Shown piece after piece: positions 26,877 to 36,586 of a DNA stretch of 64,000 bases. A program made the position numbers and the translations under genes. Below the pieces are notes generated by a model that saw only the letters and a program-made list of their open reading frames with translations, was not told the DNA's origin and made no database searches. The stretch is from Peribacillus butanolivorans (GTDB lineage Bacteria > Bacillota > Bacilli > Bacillales > DSM-1321). Each line of letters begins with the position of its first letter. Within the stretch, counting starts at the first letter, position 1. The DNA lies in contig NZ_LGYA01000001.1 in NCBI RefSeq assembly GCF_001273755.1, positions 1,991,526 to 2,055,525 on the forward strand, written 5' to 3'.

Positions 26877-28074
26877 ATTAATCGGGATAGGAGATAACGG
26901 TCAAGAAAGCTTACTGCCTCAATATGCACAATGGATTGAAGAAAGTGAAGTGCTTATCGGCGGTGAGAGGGTCTTGTCCTTCTTCCCGAATTATCAAGGA
27001 AAGAAGATTGTCATAAAGGGCGGCATGAAAGCAGTTGTAGAACGACTACAGGAAGAGACTCGTCCGACGGTCGTTTTAGCTTCTGGTGATCCGCTATTTT
27101 ACGGAATTGGCGGCTATCTTTCCAGCAAGATGAATATAGAAGTATACCCATATTTTAGTTCAGTTCAACTCGCTTTTGCCAAAATGGGTGAAAGCTGGCA
27201 AGATGCTTTCCTTGTTAGTGTTCATGGTCGAAGTATGAAAGGGTTGGCCCAACGGATCGATGGGAAAGCAAAAGTTGCATTGCTTACTGACGTTGAAAAT
27301 AGTCCTAATCAACTTGCTAAATATCTTCTATCATTTGGTATGACAGAATATCGGGCATTTGTGGCGGAGAATCTTCAAGGAGAAAATGAACATTCAGGCT
27401 GGTATGAACTTGAAGAAATGATAGAGCGGAAATTCTCTCCGTTAAATGTCGTCATTTTGAAAAAGATATCTGAAGGACCGAGCTGGTCTTTAGGCATTGA
27501 AGATGAAGAATTTTCGCAGCGGAAGCCAGATAAAGGTCTCATTACCAAAAAGGAAATTCGAGTATTAAGCCTTCATGCGTTAAACCTTAAGAAAAGCAGC
27601 ATCGTCTGGGATGTTGGGACGTGTACGGGCTCAATGGGGATTGAAGCTGCGAAGCTCTCACCTGAAGGTCAAGTTTTTGCGATTGAAAAAAATGAGCCGG
27701 ATTTAGAAAATTGTTTACAAAACCAACGTAAGTTTCGTACCGATTTAACGGCGATTCATGGAAAAGCACCGCAAGGCTTAGAAACGTTTCCTGATCCGGA
27801 TGCCGTTTTTATCGGTGGGACAGGCGGAGAGATGGTAGACCTCATCAATACTTGCTGCAATCGGTTGAAAAAAGGCGGAAGGATTGTCCTTAATGCCGCT
27901 ACGATAGAAAATCTTTACCGTGCGAACGAGGCATTTGCAGAAGCAGGTTTTCAAACCTCCATCATGCACGCTCAAATTTCACGAAGCAAACCTATTTTAG
28001 GAATGAACAGATTTGTACCGCTGAATCCGGTTTATATCATTACTGCACAACGAAAGGAAGACATGAATGAGTAA
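26854..28074 (+). CDS. cbiET: bifunctional CbiET, cobalt-precorrin-7 C5,C15-methyltransferase/decarboxylase
   Basis: A 406-residue fusion starting at TTG behind GGAAGGG. Residues 1-205 are the tetrapyrrole-methylase CbiE ([24 protein letters not shown]), which methylates C5. Residues 220-400 are a class I methyltransferase, CbiT ([24 protein letters not shown]), which methylates C15 and decarboxylates the C12 acetate. The fused form corresponds to CobL and is the form in B. megaterium. It overlaps cbiL by 8 bases. Confidence 0.93.
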   Translation: MELTQSIKLIGIGDNGQESLLPQYAQWIEESEVLIGGERVLSFFPNYQGKKIVIKGGMKAVVERLQEETRPTVVLASGDPLFYGIGGYLSSKMNIEVYPYFSSVQLAFAKMGESWQDAFLVSVHGRSMKGLAQRIDGKAKVALLTDVENSPNQLAKYLLSFGMTEYRAFVAENLQGENEHSGWYELEEMIERKFSPLNVVILKKISEGPSWSLGIEDEEFSQRKPDKGLITKKEIRVLSLHALNLKKSSIVWDVGTCTGSMGIEAAKLSPEGQVFAIEKNEPDLENCLQNQRKFRTDLTAIHGKAPQGLETFPDPDAVFIGGTGGEMVDLINTCCNRLKKGGRIVLNAATIENLYRANEAFAEAGFQTSIMHAQISRSKPILGMNRFVPLNPVYIITAQRKEDMNE

Positions 28075-28774
28075 TCTTGGTACATTATATGGTCTTGGCG
28101 TCGGTCCTGGAGATCCGGAGCTTATTACAGTAAAAGCGTTTCGAGTCATTCAGGAATCGCCAGTTATTGCGTATCCGAAAAAAAGAAAAGGTAGCAAAAG
28201 CTACGCCCATCGTATCGTAGAAGTATACATTCGGCCTGAGGAGAAGGAAATGCTCGGACTTGTTTTTCCGATGACGAAGGATCAAACGATTTTGGATCGG
28301 GAATGGAACGAAACAGTTGAGAAGGTTTGGCAAAAGTTATATGAAGGTAAAGATGTTGCTTTCGTTACAGAAGGAGATCCGCTTTTATATAGTACGTTCA
28401 TACATATGATGAAATTGATGCAGGAGTTGCATCCTGAAGTTGAGATTAAGACGGTACCAGGCATTTCTTCGTTTAACGGGTCAGCTTCAAGATTGGGCAT
28501 TGCTTTGGCAGATGGCGATGATCATGTCGCGATTATTCCTGCAAGAGATGATTATGAAGCGATGAAGAAGGCGATTGAAGATCATGATGCTGTAGTGTTC
28601 ATTAAAGTCGCAAAAGTAATCGATTTAATGATAACTGTATTAAAAGATTTAGATTTGCTTGAAAAGGCTTCAGTTGTAACCAAAGTCACTTCCGATGAAG
28701 AAGTAATCTGGAACTTAAGTGAATTGGAAGGACTTGAACTAGAATACTTAACTTTGATGGTGGTGAGAAAGTGA
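28067..28774 (+). CDS. cbiL: cobalt-factor II C20-methyltransferase CbiL
   Basis: A 235-residue SAM-dependent methylase that adds the C20 methyl group to cobalt-factor II. It has the tetrapyrrole-methylase pattern [20 protein letters not shown], then [13 protein letters not shown] and [16 protein letters not shown]. These distinguish it from its paralogues CbiF and CbiH in the same operon. AAGGAAG lies upstream inside cbiET. The 3' end overlaps the GTG of cbiF by 4 bases. Confidence 0.93.
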   Translation: MSNLGTLYGLGVGPGDPELITVKAFRVIQESPVIAYPKKRKGSKSYAHRIVEVYIRPEEKEMLGLVFPMTKDQTILDREWNETVEKVWQKLYEGKDVAFVTEGDPLLYSTFIHMMKLMQELHPEVEIKTVPGISSFNGSASRLGIALADGDDHVAIIPARDDYEAMKKAIEDHDAVVFIKVAKVIDLMITVLKDLDLLEKASVVTKVTSDEEVIWNLSELEGLELEYLTLMVVRK

Positions 28775-29547
28775 AAATTTATATTGTAGGTGCTGGTCCA
28801 GGAGATCCGGATTTGATTACGGTAAAAGGATTGAATATTCTCCAAACAGCAGACGTTATTTTATATACGGATTCATTAGTAAATGAAGAATTGATTGCAA
28901 AGGCAAAACCTGATGCCGAGGTGCTGAAAACGGCTGGAATGCATTTGGAAGAAATTGTTGATGTTATGGTTGATCGTGTTAAAGCAGGAAAAATGGTAGC
29001 ACGTATTCACACAGGAGATCCTGCTATGTACGGTGCAATCATGGAACAAATTGTTCTATTGAAGAAAGAGGATATTGGCTATGAGGTGATTCCTGGTGTT
29101 AGTTCAGTATTTGCTTCAGCAGCAGCAATTGGCGCCGAGCTGACGATTCCCGATTTAACTCAGACACTTATTTTAACGAGAGCTGAAGGACGGACACCGG
29201 TTCCAGAATTCGAAAAATTACGAGATTTAGCGAGTCATCATTGTACGATTGCCCTTTTCTTAAGCGCAACCTTAACAAAAAAAATCGTCAAAGAACTCCA
29301 AACAGCGGGGTGGAAAGATGATACGCCTGTTGCAGTCATTCAACGGGCAACATGGCCGGACCAAAAAATTGTTCGTACTACCTTAGTGAATTTAGATGAC
29401 GATATGCGTAAAAATGGAATCCGCAAGCATGCAATGATTTTGGCTGGATGGGCGTTAGACCCTAATATCCATGATAAAGATGAATACCGTTCCAAACTAT
29501 ATGATGCGAGCTTTACCCACGGTTTCCGAAAAGGTGTCAAGCCATGA
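28771..29547 (+). CDS. cbiF: cobalt-precorrin-4 C11-methyltransferase CbiF
   Basis: A 258-residue SAM-dependent methylase starting at GTG. IVGAGPGDPDLITVKGL, RIHTGDPAMYGAI and VIPGVSSVFASAAAIG are typical of CbiF/CobM. It transfers a methyl group to C11 before CbiG opens the lactone. Four-base overlaps with both neighbours indicate tightly coupled translation of cbiL-F-G. Confidence 0.94.
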   Translation: MKIYIVGAGPGDPDLITVKGLNILQTADVILYTDSLVNEELIAKAKPDAEVLKTAGMHLEEIVDVMVDRVKAGKMVARIHTGDPAMYGAIMEQIVLLKKEDIGYEVIPGVSSVFASAAAIGAELTIPDLTQTLILTRAEGRTPVPEFEKLRDLASHHCTIALFLSATLTKKIVKELQTAGWKDDTPVAVIQRATWPDQKIVRTTLVNLDDDMRKNGIRKHAMILAGWALDPNIHDKDEYRSKLYDASFTHGFRKGVKP

Positions 29548-30668
29548 TCATTGAATTAAAAGAAGAGGAACTTGCCCCCATAAAACGGTCACATACTTAT
29601 GCAATCGTAGCAATTACAAAGCATGGTGTAGAATTAGCAAGAAAATTACACACTGTTTTTTCAAATTCTGATCTATATTACATGAGCAAGTTTGAAAAAG
29701 GGGATGAAGAGCACAGACAAATCCAGCTTTTTTCGGGAAGCGTCCGTATGCTGTTACCCGCTTTATTCAAGGAATATAAAGGAATCATTTTAATTATTTC
29801 ACTCGGTGCCGTCGTCCGGATGATTGCTCCAATTTTGAAGGATAAAAAAACGGACCCAGGAGTTGTTGTCATTGATGACAAAGGGGAGAATGTTATCAGT
29901 GTTTTGTCAGGACACCTTGGAGGAGCAAATGAACTTACCAAGGAAGTTGCAGCAGCGCTTGATGCAAATGCAATTATTACAACTGCATCAGATGTACAAA
30001 AAACAATTCCTGTCGATTTATTTGGCCAGCGCTTTGGCTGGGTTTGGGATTCTGCGGAAAAATTAACGCCAGTCAGTGCGTCCGTTGTAAATGAAGAGCA
30101 TGTTGCAATCGTTCAGGAGTCGGGTGAACGGAACTGGTGGACGTATGAAACAGTATTACCTGAACAAATAATCGTTTATCCGTCAATTGATGACGCTCTT
30201 AAAGCAAAGCCTCAAGCAGCATTAGTCGTTACTCATCGGGAGCTTAGGCAGACTGAAAATAAGATTCTGGACAATGGTATTGTTTTTCGTCCAAAAGTCA
30301 TTGTTCTTGGAATCGGTTGTAATCGAGGAACATCAGCCGTTGAAATTGAGCAGGTAATTGTGGAAACATTAGCGGAATTATCATTTTCAATAAAAAGTGT
30401 TAAAGCAATATGTACAATTTCAATAAAGAAAGATGAAATTGGTTTGCTTGAAGTCGTTCAAAAACACGGTTGGGAATTTGTGTATTTTGAACCGGAAGAA
30501 CTTAATCAGGCTAAAATTGAAGCTCCGTCAGACACAGTATATAAATACACAGGTGCTTATGGGGTGAGTGAGCCAGCTGTTAGAATTTTTACAGGAGCGG
30601 AACAACTGGAGCTGGTTAAGAAAAAATCGGGAAATGTCACCATTTCAGTAGGGATTATTCCTTTATAA
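29544..30668 (+). CDS. cbiG: cobalt-precorrin-5A hydrolase CbiG
   Basis: A 374-residue enzyme that opens the delta-lactone of cobalt-precorrin-5A, releasing the two-carbon fragment as acetaldehyde in the oxygen-independent route. The N-terminal part contains IISLGAVVRMIAPILKDKK and SVLSGHLGGANELT. The C-terminal CobE-like domain begins near residue 250 (VLGIGCNRGTSAVEIEQ). The length fits other Firmicute CbiG proteins. Confidence 0.93.
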   Translation: MIIELKEEELAPIKRSHTYAIVAITKHGVELARKLHTVFSNSDLYYMSKFEKGDEEHRQIQLFSGSVRMLLPALFKEYKGIILIISLGAVVRMIAPILKDKKTDPGVVVIDDKGENVISVLSGHLGGANELTKEVAAALDANAIITTASDVQKTIPVDLFGQRFGWVWDSAEKLTPVSASVVNEEHVAIVQESGERNWWTYETVLPEQIIVYPSIDDALKAKPQAALVVTHRELRQTENKILDNGIVFRPKVIVLGIGCNRGTSAVEIEQVIVETLAELSFSIKSVKAICTISIKKDEIGLLEVVQKHGWEFVYFEPEELNQAKIEAPSDTVYKYTGAYGVSEPAVRIFTGAEQLELVKKKSGNVTISVGIIPL

Positions 30669-30685
30669 GGAAGGGGGGGATATTT

Positions 30686-32080
30686 ATGAGCGATAGAAGA
30701 TTAGTTATTGCTGGCACCGGAAGCGGTGTCGGAAAAACGACATTGACCATCGGAATTATGGCAGCCCTCCAGAAGAAAGGGTATACCGTTCAGGGTTTTA
30801 AATGTGGTCCTGACTATATTGATCCAACCTATCATACAGCCGTTACAGGGCGAACTTCACGAAATCTTGACAGCTGGATGTTTGAGCACGATATCGTCCG
30901 AGAAATACTTAACAAAGCGAGCATTGGAGCGGATATCTCGATTATCGAAGGAGTCATGGGCTTTTTCGATGGGAAAAATCCTTTATCGAATACGGGGTCA
31001 ACAGCTGAAATCAGCATGATTACTGAAAGTCCTGTCTTGTTAATTGTCAACTGTGCGAGTATGGCGCGTAGCGCAGCTGCGATTGTTAAAGGGTTTCAAG
31101 CTTTTTCTACGGGTCCGAACATTATTGGAGTAATTGCCAATCAAGTGGGAAGTGAGGGGCATTACAAAATTGTCAAAGCAGCCATCGAGCAGGAATGCGA
31201 TGTTCCAGTGATGGGGTATATGAAGCGAGAGTTAGATATTGATATTCCTAGCCGTCATTTAGGCTTAATTCCTGCCATTGAACGAGGTGAACTTGAACCA
31301 TTTTTCGATAAACTCGCTCATTTAGTCATGGAAACGATTGATATCGAACAGCTGTATCTCTTGGCTAAGACCAGCACCATTTCCAGTGGGAATTCAGGAA
31401 TCTTTCAGTCTAGTAGCAAGAAAGACGTGTGCATCGCCGTTGCAAAAGATGCGGCCTTTAATTTTTATTATCAGGAAAACCTTGAGTTGCTTGAAGCAAA
31501 AGGAGCGAACATCAAGTATTTTTCTCCATTAAAAGGGGATGAAGTTCCGTTGGATGCGGATGGCTTATACCTTGGAGGCGGTTTTCCAGAAGAATTTGCA
31601 GATGAACTTTCTCGCAATGAAATTGCTATAAAATCCATCAGAAACGCCATTGAAAAGGGTTTGCCAACTCTAGCAGAATGTGGTGGATTCATGTTTTTGA
31701 GCAAATCTATTGAAACAACTTCTGGAGAAAAGTATCCGATGGCAGGATTGATTCCAGGTAGGATCAAAATGCAGAAAAAGCTTGCGGCACTGGGATATCG
31801 TGAAATAACTGGAACCGAAAGCAATTTTTTAATAAAAGATTGTGAGCAGGCAAAAGGTCATGAATTCCACTATTCCACATTTGAGTCAGATGATGTGCTT
31901 CCGCATGCCTACGAGGCGAAAGGAAGATTTGGTTCAAAGAAAGAAGGGTGCATAATAGGTAATCTGGTTGCTGGTTATACCCATTTTCATTTTGCTTCCA
32001 ATCCTAAACTTGTTGAGAATTGGATAGGTGCATGCTTAAAACAAAAAAAACTGATGGGACACGAAACATATCAACAATGA
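30686..32080 (+). CDS. cbiA: cobyrinic acid a,c-diamide synthase CbiA
   Basis: A 464-residue glutamine- and ATP-dependent amidase that amidates the a and c side chains of cobyrinic acid. The N-terminal P-loop is AGTGSGVGKTTLT with KCGPDYIDPTYH. The C-terminal class I glutaminase domain has the nucleophile cysteine in LAECGGFMFL (about residue 331) and the catalytic histidine in GYTHFHFASNP. The ribosome binding site GGAAGGGGGG is strong. A 37-base gap precedes the SUMT gene. Confidence 0.95.
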   Translation: MSDRRLVIAGTGSGVGKTTLTIGIMAALQKKGYTVQGFKCGPDYIDPTYHTAVTGRTSRNLDSWMFEHDIVREILNKASIGADISIIEGVMGFFDGKNPLSNTGSTAEISMITESPVLLIVNCASMARSAAAIVKGFQAFSTGPNIIGVIANQVGSEGHYKIVKAAIEQECDVPVMGYMKRELDIDIPSRHLGLIPAIERGELEPFFDKLAHLVMETIDIEQLYLLAKTSTISSGNSGIFQSSSKKDVCIAVAKDAAFNFYYQENLELLEAKGANIKYFSPLKGDEVPLDADGLYLGGGFPEEFADELSRNEIAIKSIRNAIEKGLPTLAECGGFMFLSKSIETTSGEKYPMAGLIPGRIKMQKKLAALGYREITGTESNFLIKDCEQAKGHEFHYSTFESDDVLPHAYEAKGRFGSKKEGCIIGNLVAGYTHFHFASNPKLVENWIGACLKQKKLMGHETYQQ

Positions 32081-32117
32081 AAAGGTGTTTTTTTGATAAA
32101 TAAGAGGAGGCAAGAGC

Positions 32118-32927
32118 ATGAAACCGGGAAAGGTACATCTGGTCGGTGCGGGTCCCGGAGATCCGAAACTAATTACGGTATATGGAATGGAATGTATTCA
32201 ACAGGCTGATGTCATAGCTTATGACAGGCTCGTCAATCCAAAACTATTAACCTATGCAAAAGAAAATGCGGAGCTTGTATATTGCGGGAAATCACCCGGG
32301 AGACATCATCTCATTCAAGAAGAAATTCATTCACTTTTGGTAGAAAAGGCCTTGCAGGGGAAAAATGTTACCCGTCTAAAGGGAGGAGATCCGTTTGTCT
32401 TTGGTCGGGGAGGAGAGGAAGCTGAGGTCCTGGCGGCTAATGGGATAGAATATGAAATAATCCCAGGAGTGACAGCGGGCATTGCAGCTCCAGCTTATGC
32501 CGGTATACCGGTTACCCATCGTGAACATGCGTCGAGTTTTGCGATTGTGACCGGACATGGACGTGATTACAAGGGTCAAGACAACCTGAATTGGCAGGCA
32601 TTGGCTCAAGGAATTGATACCATCGCCTTTTACATGGGAATTGGTAATATGCCATTTATCTGCGAACAATTGATAGAGCATGGTAGAGACGAAGAAACAC
32701 CAGTGGCTGTCATTGAATGGGGTACTACAGATAAACAAAGGACGATAACTGGAACCTTGAACACGATTTCTATGCTTGCTGTGGAAGCGGAAATTCAAAA
32801 TCCGGCAATCTTTCTGGTAGGTGAAGTCGTTCAATTAAGAGAAAAAATCCAATGGTTTGAAAAAGTGATTGAATCAGAGTCTACGAGTGAAGGGAACGAG
32901 TCAAGATGTCTATCATTCAAGAATTGA
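32118..32927 (+). CDS. cobA: uroporphyrinogen-III C-methyltransferase (SUMT)
   Basis: A 269-residue SAM-dependent methylase that makes precorrin-2 from uroporphyrinogen III, feeding siroheme and B12. Signatures are HLVGAGPGDPKLITVYG, RLKGGDPFVFGRGGEEAE and VIPGVTAGIAAPAYAGIPVT. This is the CysG-A/CobA methylase alone. The dehydrogenase that makes sirohydrochlorin is not fused and not in the window. The ribosome binding site is AAGAGGAGG. The gene overlaps the nitroreductase gene by 22 bases. Confidence 0.95.
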   Translation: MKPGKVHLVGAGPGDPKLITVYGMECIQQADVIAYDRLVNPKLLTYAKENAELVYCGKSPGRHHLIQEEIHSLLVEKALQGKNVTRLKGGDPFVFGRGGEEAEVLAANGIEYEIIPGVTAGIAAPAYAGIPVTHREHASSFAIVTGHGRDYKGQDNLNWQALAQGIDTIAFYMGIGNMPFICEQLIEHGRDEETPVAVIEWGTTDKQRTITGTLNTISMLAVEAEIQNPAIFLVGEVVQLREKIQWFEKVIESESTSEGNESRCLSFKN

Positions 32928-33469
32928 AAGACCGCAGAGCCATACGAAACTATGAAGAAAAAGAAGTAGAAGATGAAAAAATCAGGCAGTTATTAGAAGC
33001 AGCTACATATGCCCCTAACGACCGATTACGTGAACCTTGGGGTTTTTATGTAATCAAGGGAGAAGCGAAGCAACGCTATGAACAGTTGGCAGAAAAATAT
33101 TTACATGAGCGTTTCCCGACCAAGCCGAAATTGATTGATAGTTCACTAGAAGTTGTAAAAACTACTCCGCTTATCATTGTCGTAACCTCTGATATTTTGC
33201 CTGAAGATCCGGATTCATCCGAGGACAATGTATTTGCCTCTTGTTGTGCTGTTCATTCGATGTGGCTTGCAGCAAAAGAACTTGGTCTTGGCTTTGTATG
33301 GCGCACTAGAGGAGTAGGCCTTGTCAGGGATGAACGACTGCACGAATTTATCGGTTCGCCGGAAAACAAAAAAGTAATCGGTACTATTTTTATCGGCTAT
33401 CCTAAAAAGGATCAACCTGTTTCTGCTACTAAACGAACTTCATACGTAGAAAAAACAGTTTGGCTATGA
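32906..33469 (+). CDS. cbiY: nitroreductase-family protein CbiY
   Basis: A 187-residue FMN-dependent nitroreductase-fold protein: an Arg-rich start LKDRRAIRNYEEKEVEDE, then ATYAPNDRLREPWGFYVI and a C-terminal VIGTIFIGYPKKD. The position between SUMT and btuR matches cbiY of the B. megaterium cob operon. The BluB branch of this fold makes dimethylbenzimidazole, but I cannot show BluB-specific residues here. A role as reductase for a corrin or flavin partner is equally possible. Confidence 0.75.
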   Translation: MSIIQELKDRRAIRNYEEKEVEDEKIRQLLEAATYAPNDRLREPWGFYVIKGEAKQRYEQLAEKYLHERFPTKPKLIDSSLEVVKTTPLIIVVTSDILPEDPDSSEDNVFASCCAVHSMWLAAKELGLGFVWRTRGVGLVRDERLHEFIGSPENKKVIGTIFIGYPKKDQPVSATKRTSYVEKTVWL

Positions 33470-33484
33470 AGGTAGGCGAATAAG

Positions 33485-34021
33485 ATGGCTCGCAGAGGAT
33501 TGTTTCTTATATATACCGGAAATGGGAAAGGGAAAACGACTGCCTCACTTGGAGTTACTTTACGGGCAATTGGGAGAGGCATGAACGTTAAATTTCTCCA
33601 ATTTATAAAATCTCCAGAGCGAACATATGGAGAGGCATTGGCTTTAAAGAAATTAGGGGTTGAAATGGAACAGCTTGGGATTGGCTTTACATGGACCAAA
33701 ACTCCACAAGAGCATCGGGAGGCACTAACAATAGCTTGGGAAAAAGCAAAACAGGCCCTTTGTGATCCTACAATTGATTTACTGGTTCTGGATGAGTTAA
33801 ACAATGCGTTGGCCATCTCTAAGTTCCCGATTGAAGATGTCTTGCCACTAGCAGAAGTAATTGATGCGATTCGTAATCGACCCGCTCATATGCATCTAGT
33901 CGTTACAGGCAGAGATGCCAAACGGGAACTGATGGATTTGGCGGATTTAGTTTCTAATATTGATGCGACTAAGCATTACTATGAAGAGGGAATCGGAGCT
34001 GTCAAAGGATTAGAGTTTTAA
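33485..34021 (+). CDS. btuR: corrinoid adenosyltransferase BtuR/CobO type
   Basis: A 178-residue ATP:cob(I)yrinic acid a,c-diamide adenosyltransferase that attaches the upper 5'-deoxyadenosyl ligand. The P-loop is IYTGNGKGKTTASLG near the N-terminus. LLVLDELNNALAI is the conserved Walker B-like segment, and VVTGRDAKRELMDLADLVS lies near the C-terminus. This is the CobA/CobO/BtuR fold, not PduO. It lies 15 bases after cbiY and 12 before cbiP. Confidence 0.93.
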   Translation: MARRGLFLIYTGNGKGKTTASLGVTLRAIGRGMNVKFLQFIKSPERTYGEALALKKLGVEMEQLGIGFTWTKTPQEHREALTIAWEKAKQALCDPTIDLLVLDELNNALAISKFPIEDVLPLAEVIDAIRNRPAHMHLVVTGRDAKRELMDLADLVSNIDATKHYYEEGIGAVKGLEF

Positions 34022-34033
34022 GGGGTGAGTCGA

Positions 34034-35554
34034 ATGAAGGCAAGATCCATTATGATACAAGGGACGTCCTCTGATGTAGGGAAAAGTTTGATTTGTACGG
34101 CACTGTGCCGGGTGTTTTCCAATAAAGGATTACGAGTCGTACCATTCAAATCGCAAAACATGGCTTTAAATTCGTATGTAACGTTGGATGGCGGTGAAAT
34201 CGGCCGTGCTCAAGGAGTGCAAGCTGAGGCTGCACGGATTACAGCAACCACTGATATGAATCCGATTCTATTAAAACCGAAGCAGGATATGGTTTCAGAA
34301 GTCATTGTGCATGGAAAACATTTTCTTGATATGGATGCAAAAAGCTATCGATATCAATTTGTCCAAGAAGCCATGCCCATCGTACGTAAATCGGTGGAAA
34401 AACTCCAGGACGAATATGACATTATCGTTCTTGAAGGAGCAGGGAGTCCAGCCGAAATCAACCTGAAGGATCGAGATATTGCAAATATGCGTATGGCCAA
34501 ACTTGCAGATGCCTCGGTCATTTTGGTAGCTGACATTGATCGCGGTGGAGTTTTTGCCTCAATTATTGGAACACTTGCCTTATTGGATAAGGATGAACGC
34601 GAATGTGTAAAGGGGATTATCATCAATAAATTTCGTGGGATGCGCGAGTTATTGGATGACGGCATTGAATGGGTGGAAAAAGAAACAGGGATTCCAGTCC
34701 TCGGTGTCCTTCCTTATATAGACGTGAATATTGAAGCGGAAGATTCATTAGCACTATCTTCCTTGCGGTTTAAAAAACCTAAAAAGGCGGAATTTCCAAT
34801 CGATGTCGCCGTTTTAAGATTGCCTCGTATCTCCAATTTTACAGATGTGGATCCTTTCTTTGATGAACCGGGTGTAGGCGTCAGACTTGTAGGCAGTGTG
34901 CACGAATTAGGGAATCCTGACCTGCTTATCTTGCCGGGTACAAAAAACACGATGGAAGATCTAGAGTGGCTTAGAAGAGCAGGACTGGATAGGGCTATCC
35001 AAGATTTGCGTGAAAAAGGGACATTAATATTTGGGATATGTGGTGGATTTCAAATGCTTGGTACGAAGCTTTTCGATCCTGATGCTGTCGAGGGCTGCGG
35101 AGAAAATGCAATAGGACTTTCTCTTCTTCCAGTACAAACCGTTTTTAATGCAGAAAAGAAAACGGTCCAAATGGAAGGTGTTCTTTCTTCAGGGATCATG
35201 GAAGGAGAACTGAATCTGACTGGTTTTGAGATCCATTTAGGGAGAACATCATTGGACTCTACACTAGTAAGGCCATTTCTTTTATTGAAGGATGGAAGAG
35301 AGGATGGGGCTATTTCTGCAGACAACAAAGTCATTGGGACCTATCTTCATGGGATTTTCCATAATCGCTTGTTTACAAGAATGCTAGTTAATCAAATTCG
35401 AAGGTCAAAAGGATTAGATGAAGTGAAGGAAAATGTTCAAAGTGACTCAGAGCGAAGAGAAGAAGCTTATAACCTCTTGGCTTCACATTTGGAAGAAAAT
35501 ATAGATATGGATACTATTTATGAATGGCTGCAGTTTGAAACCATGGAAAGTTGA
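34034..35554 (+). CDS. cbiP: cobyric acid synthase CbiP/CobQ
   Basis: A 506-residue glutamine-dependent amidase that amidates side chains b, d, e and g of adenosylcobyrinic diamide. The P-loop region is MIQGTSSDVGKSLICTALCR. The C-terminal glutaminase domain has Cys in FGICGGFQMLG and His in GTYLHGIFHN. The ATG at 34034 has AAGGGGTGA at proper distance; the GTG at 34025 lies inside that site and is rejected. It is the last gene of the operon, followed by a strong terminator. In the B. megaterium operon as I recall it, cbiP is not the closing gene. Confidence 0.94.
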   Translation: MKARSIMIQGTSSDVGKSLICTALCRVFSNKGLRVVPFKSQNMALNSYVTLDGGEIGRAQGVQAEAARITATTDMNPILLKPKQDMVSEVIVHGKHFLDMDAKSYRYQFVQEAMPIVRKSVEKLQDEYDIIVLEGAGSPAEINLKDRDIANMRMAKLADASVILVADIDRGGVFASIIGTLALLDKDERECVKGIIINKFRGMRELLDDGIEWVEKETGIPVLGVLPYIDVNIEAEDSLALSSLRFKKPKKAEFPIDVAVLRLPRISNFTDVDPFFDEPGVGVRLVGSVHELGNPDLLILPGTKNTMEDLEWLRRAGLDRAIQDLREKGTLIFGICGGFQMLGTKLFDPDAVEGCGENAIGLSLLPVQTVFNAEKKTVQMEGVLSSGIMEGELNLTGFEIHLGRTSLDSTLVRPFLLLKDGREDGAISADNKVIGTYLHGIFHNRLFTRMLVNQIRRSKGLDEVKENVQSDSERREEAYNLLASHLEENIDMDTIYEWLQFETMES

Positions 35555-35604
35555 ATAATAGTCTCACCTTATCCATCAAGCTATCGGAATTATTATCTAA
35601 AATA

Positions 35605-35650
35605 AAGCGCAATTCTTTCCATGTATCATGGAAAGAATTGCGCTTTTTTG
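35605..35650 (+). terminator. terminator of the cob operon
   Basis: AAGCGCAATTCTTTCCAT pairs perfectly with ATGGAAAGAATTGCGCTT and is followed by a T run. Confidence 0.93.
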
Positions 35651-35843
35651 TATATCGTAAGGATTCAAATGAACTAATATTCTTTCGTTTTTATATGATT
35701 TACTTTCGTGAAAATCACATTCACCATTAATTACAGGGTTAAACTTTCTTTTATTTAGTCATATTAAGTGACAGACATATACAAGATATGTTATGTTGGC
35801 TTCTCTACATACTTTATAGAATTAAAAGGATGAGGTGTTTGAT

Positions 35844-36116
35844 ATGAATAAAACAGAACTAGTGAGTACTGTGGCAGCACAAGCTGAACTAACAAAAGAC
35901 GACGCTAAAAAAGTAGTGGATGCATTGTTTGAAACAATCACAACTACGCTTGCTAAAGAGGAAAAAATCCAATTAGTAGGATTTGGAACATTTGAAGTGC
36001 GCGACCGTGCAGCTCGTACAGGAAGAAACCCACAAACAGGTGAAGAAATACAAATTGCAGCTAGCAAAGTACCCGCTTTTAAAGCAGGTAAGGAATTAAA
36101 AGAAGCTGTAAAATAA
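35844..36116 (+). CDS. hupA: HU-family DNA-binding protein
   Basis: A 90-residue histone-like protein with the full HU pattern: [27 protein letters not shown] (residues 42-61), then PQTGEEI and [18 protein letters not shown] dimers bend and compact DNA. AGGATGAGG fits the ATG at 35844, not the in-frame GTG at 35835. Bacilli often have more than one HU gene, so I cannot say whether this is the main one (hbs) or a paralogue. It is monocistronic with its own terminator. Confidence 0.95.
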   Translation: MNKTELVSTVAAQAELTKDDAKKVVDALFETITTTLAKEEKIQLVGFGTFEVRDRAARTGRNPQTGEEIQIAASKVPAFKAGKELKEAVK

Positions 36117-36132
36117 AATAAACATGTAGTGA

Positions 36133-36174
36133 AAAAAACTCTGGAGATGAGAAAAGTCTCCAGAGTTTTTTTAT
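36133..36174 (+). terminator. terminator of the HU gene
   Basis: AAACTCTGGAGA/TCTCCAGAGTTT stem followed by seven T. Confidence 0.92.
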
Positions 36175-36399
36175 TTAAATAAGTTTCATTTTAAAAGTTT
36201 ATTCTTTTATTTGCGTTTAATTTAGGCCGTACTAACATTTAGTTGTATATTGCGCTAAAAAAGGTAGCTATTGAAGTTAAACAGATTTAACAAACGATGA
36301 TTGTTAATAAGTACTTATCAGTAAGGTTTATCTCTAATATATGTTAGGCTATAACAATAAAACAGTAAGCTCTAGAAAAGAAGAAAAGTGGTGAAAAAT

Positions 36400-36567
36400 A
36401 TGTTTAAAAAAATAATGAAGAAAATTAAGCAGCTTTCCGAAGGCAGCAGCGAGCGAAGACATAGCCATTATCGTCGAGGCAGCAGTAGCAGCAGCAGGGG
36501 GTATAAACGGTCTCCAATGAGTGGTAGTAACCGCTATAAACGAAAAGGAGGGAGGAGTAGCAGTTAA
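36400..36567 (+). CDS. small Ser/Arg-rich basic protein
   Basis: A 55-residue protein, MFKKIMKKIKQLSEG then RRGSSSSSRGYKRSP and RYKRKGGRSSS at the end. It contains about 15 serines and more than 15 Lys/Arg with almost no acidic residues, so it should be disordered and very basic. I do not know a function. It ends 19 bases from the stop of a convergent Ser/Thr-kinase gene, which invites the guess that it is a kinase substrate or a nucleic-acid-binding partner. The ribosome binding site (GTGGTGAAAAAT) is poor, which lowers confidence. Confidence 0.55.
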   Translation: MFKKIMKKIKQLSEGSSERRHSHYRRGSSSSSRGYKRSPMSGSNRYKRKGGRSSS

Positions 36568-36586
36568 TACCCCTCCATGAAGTAAT

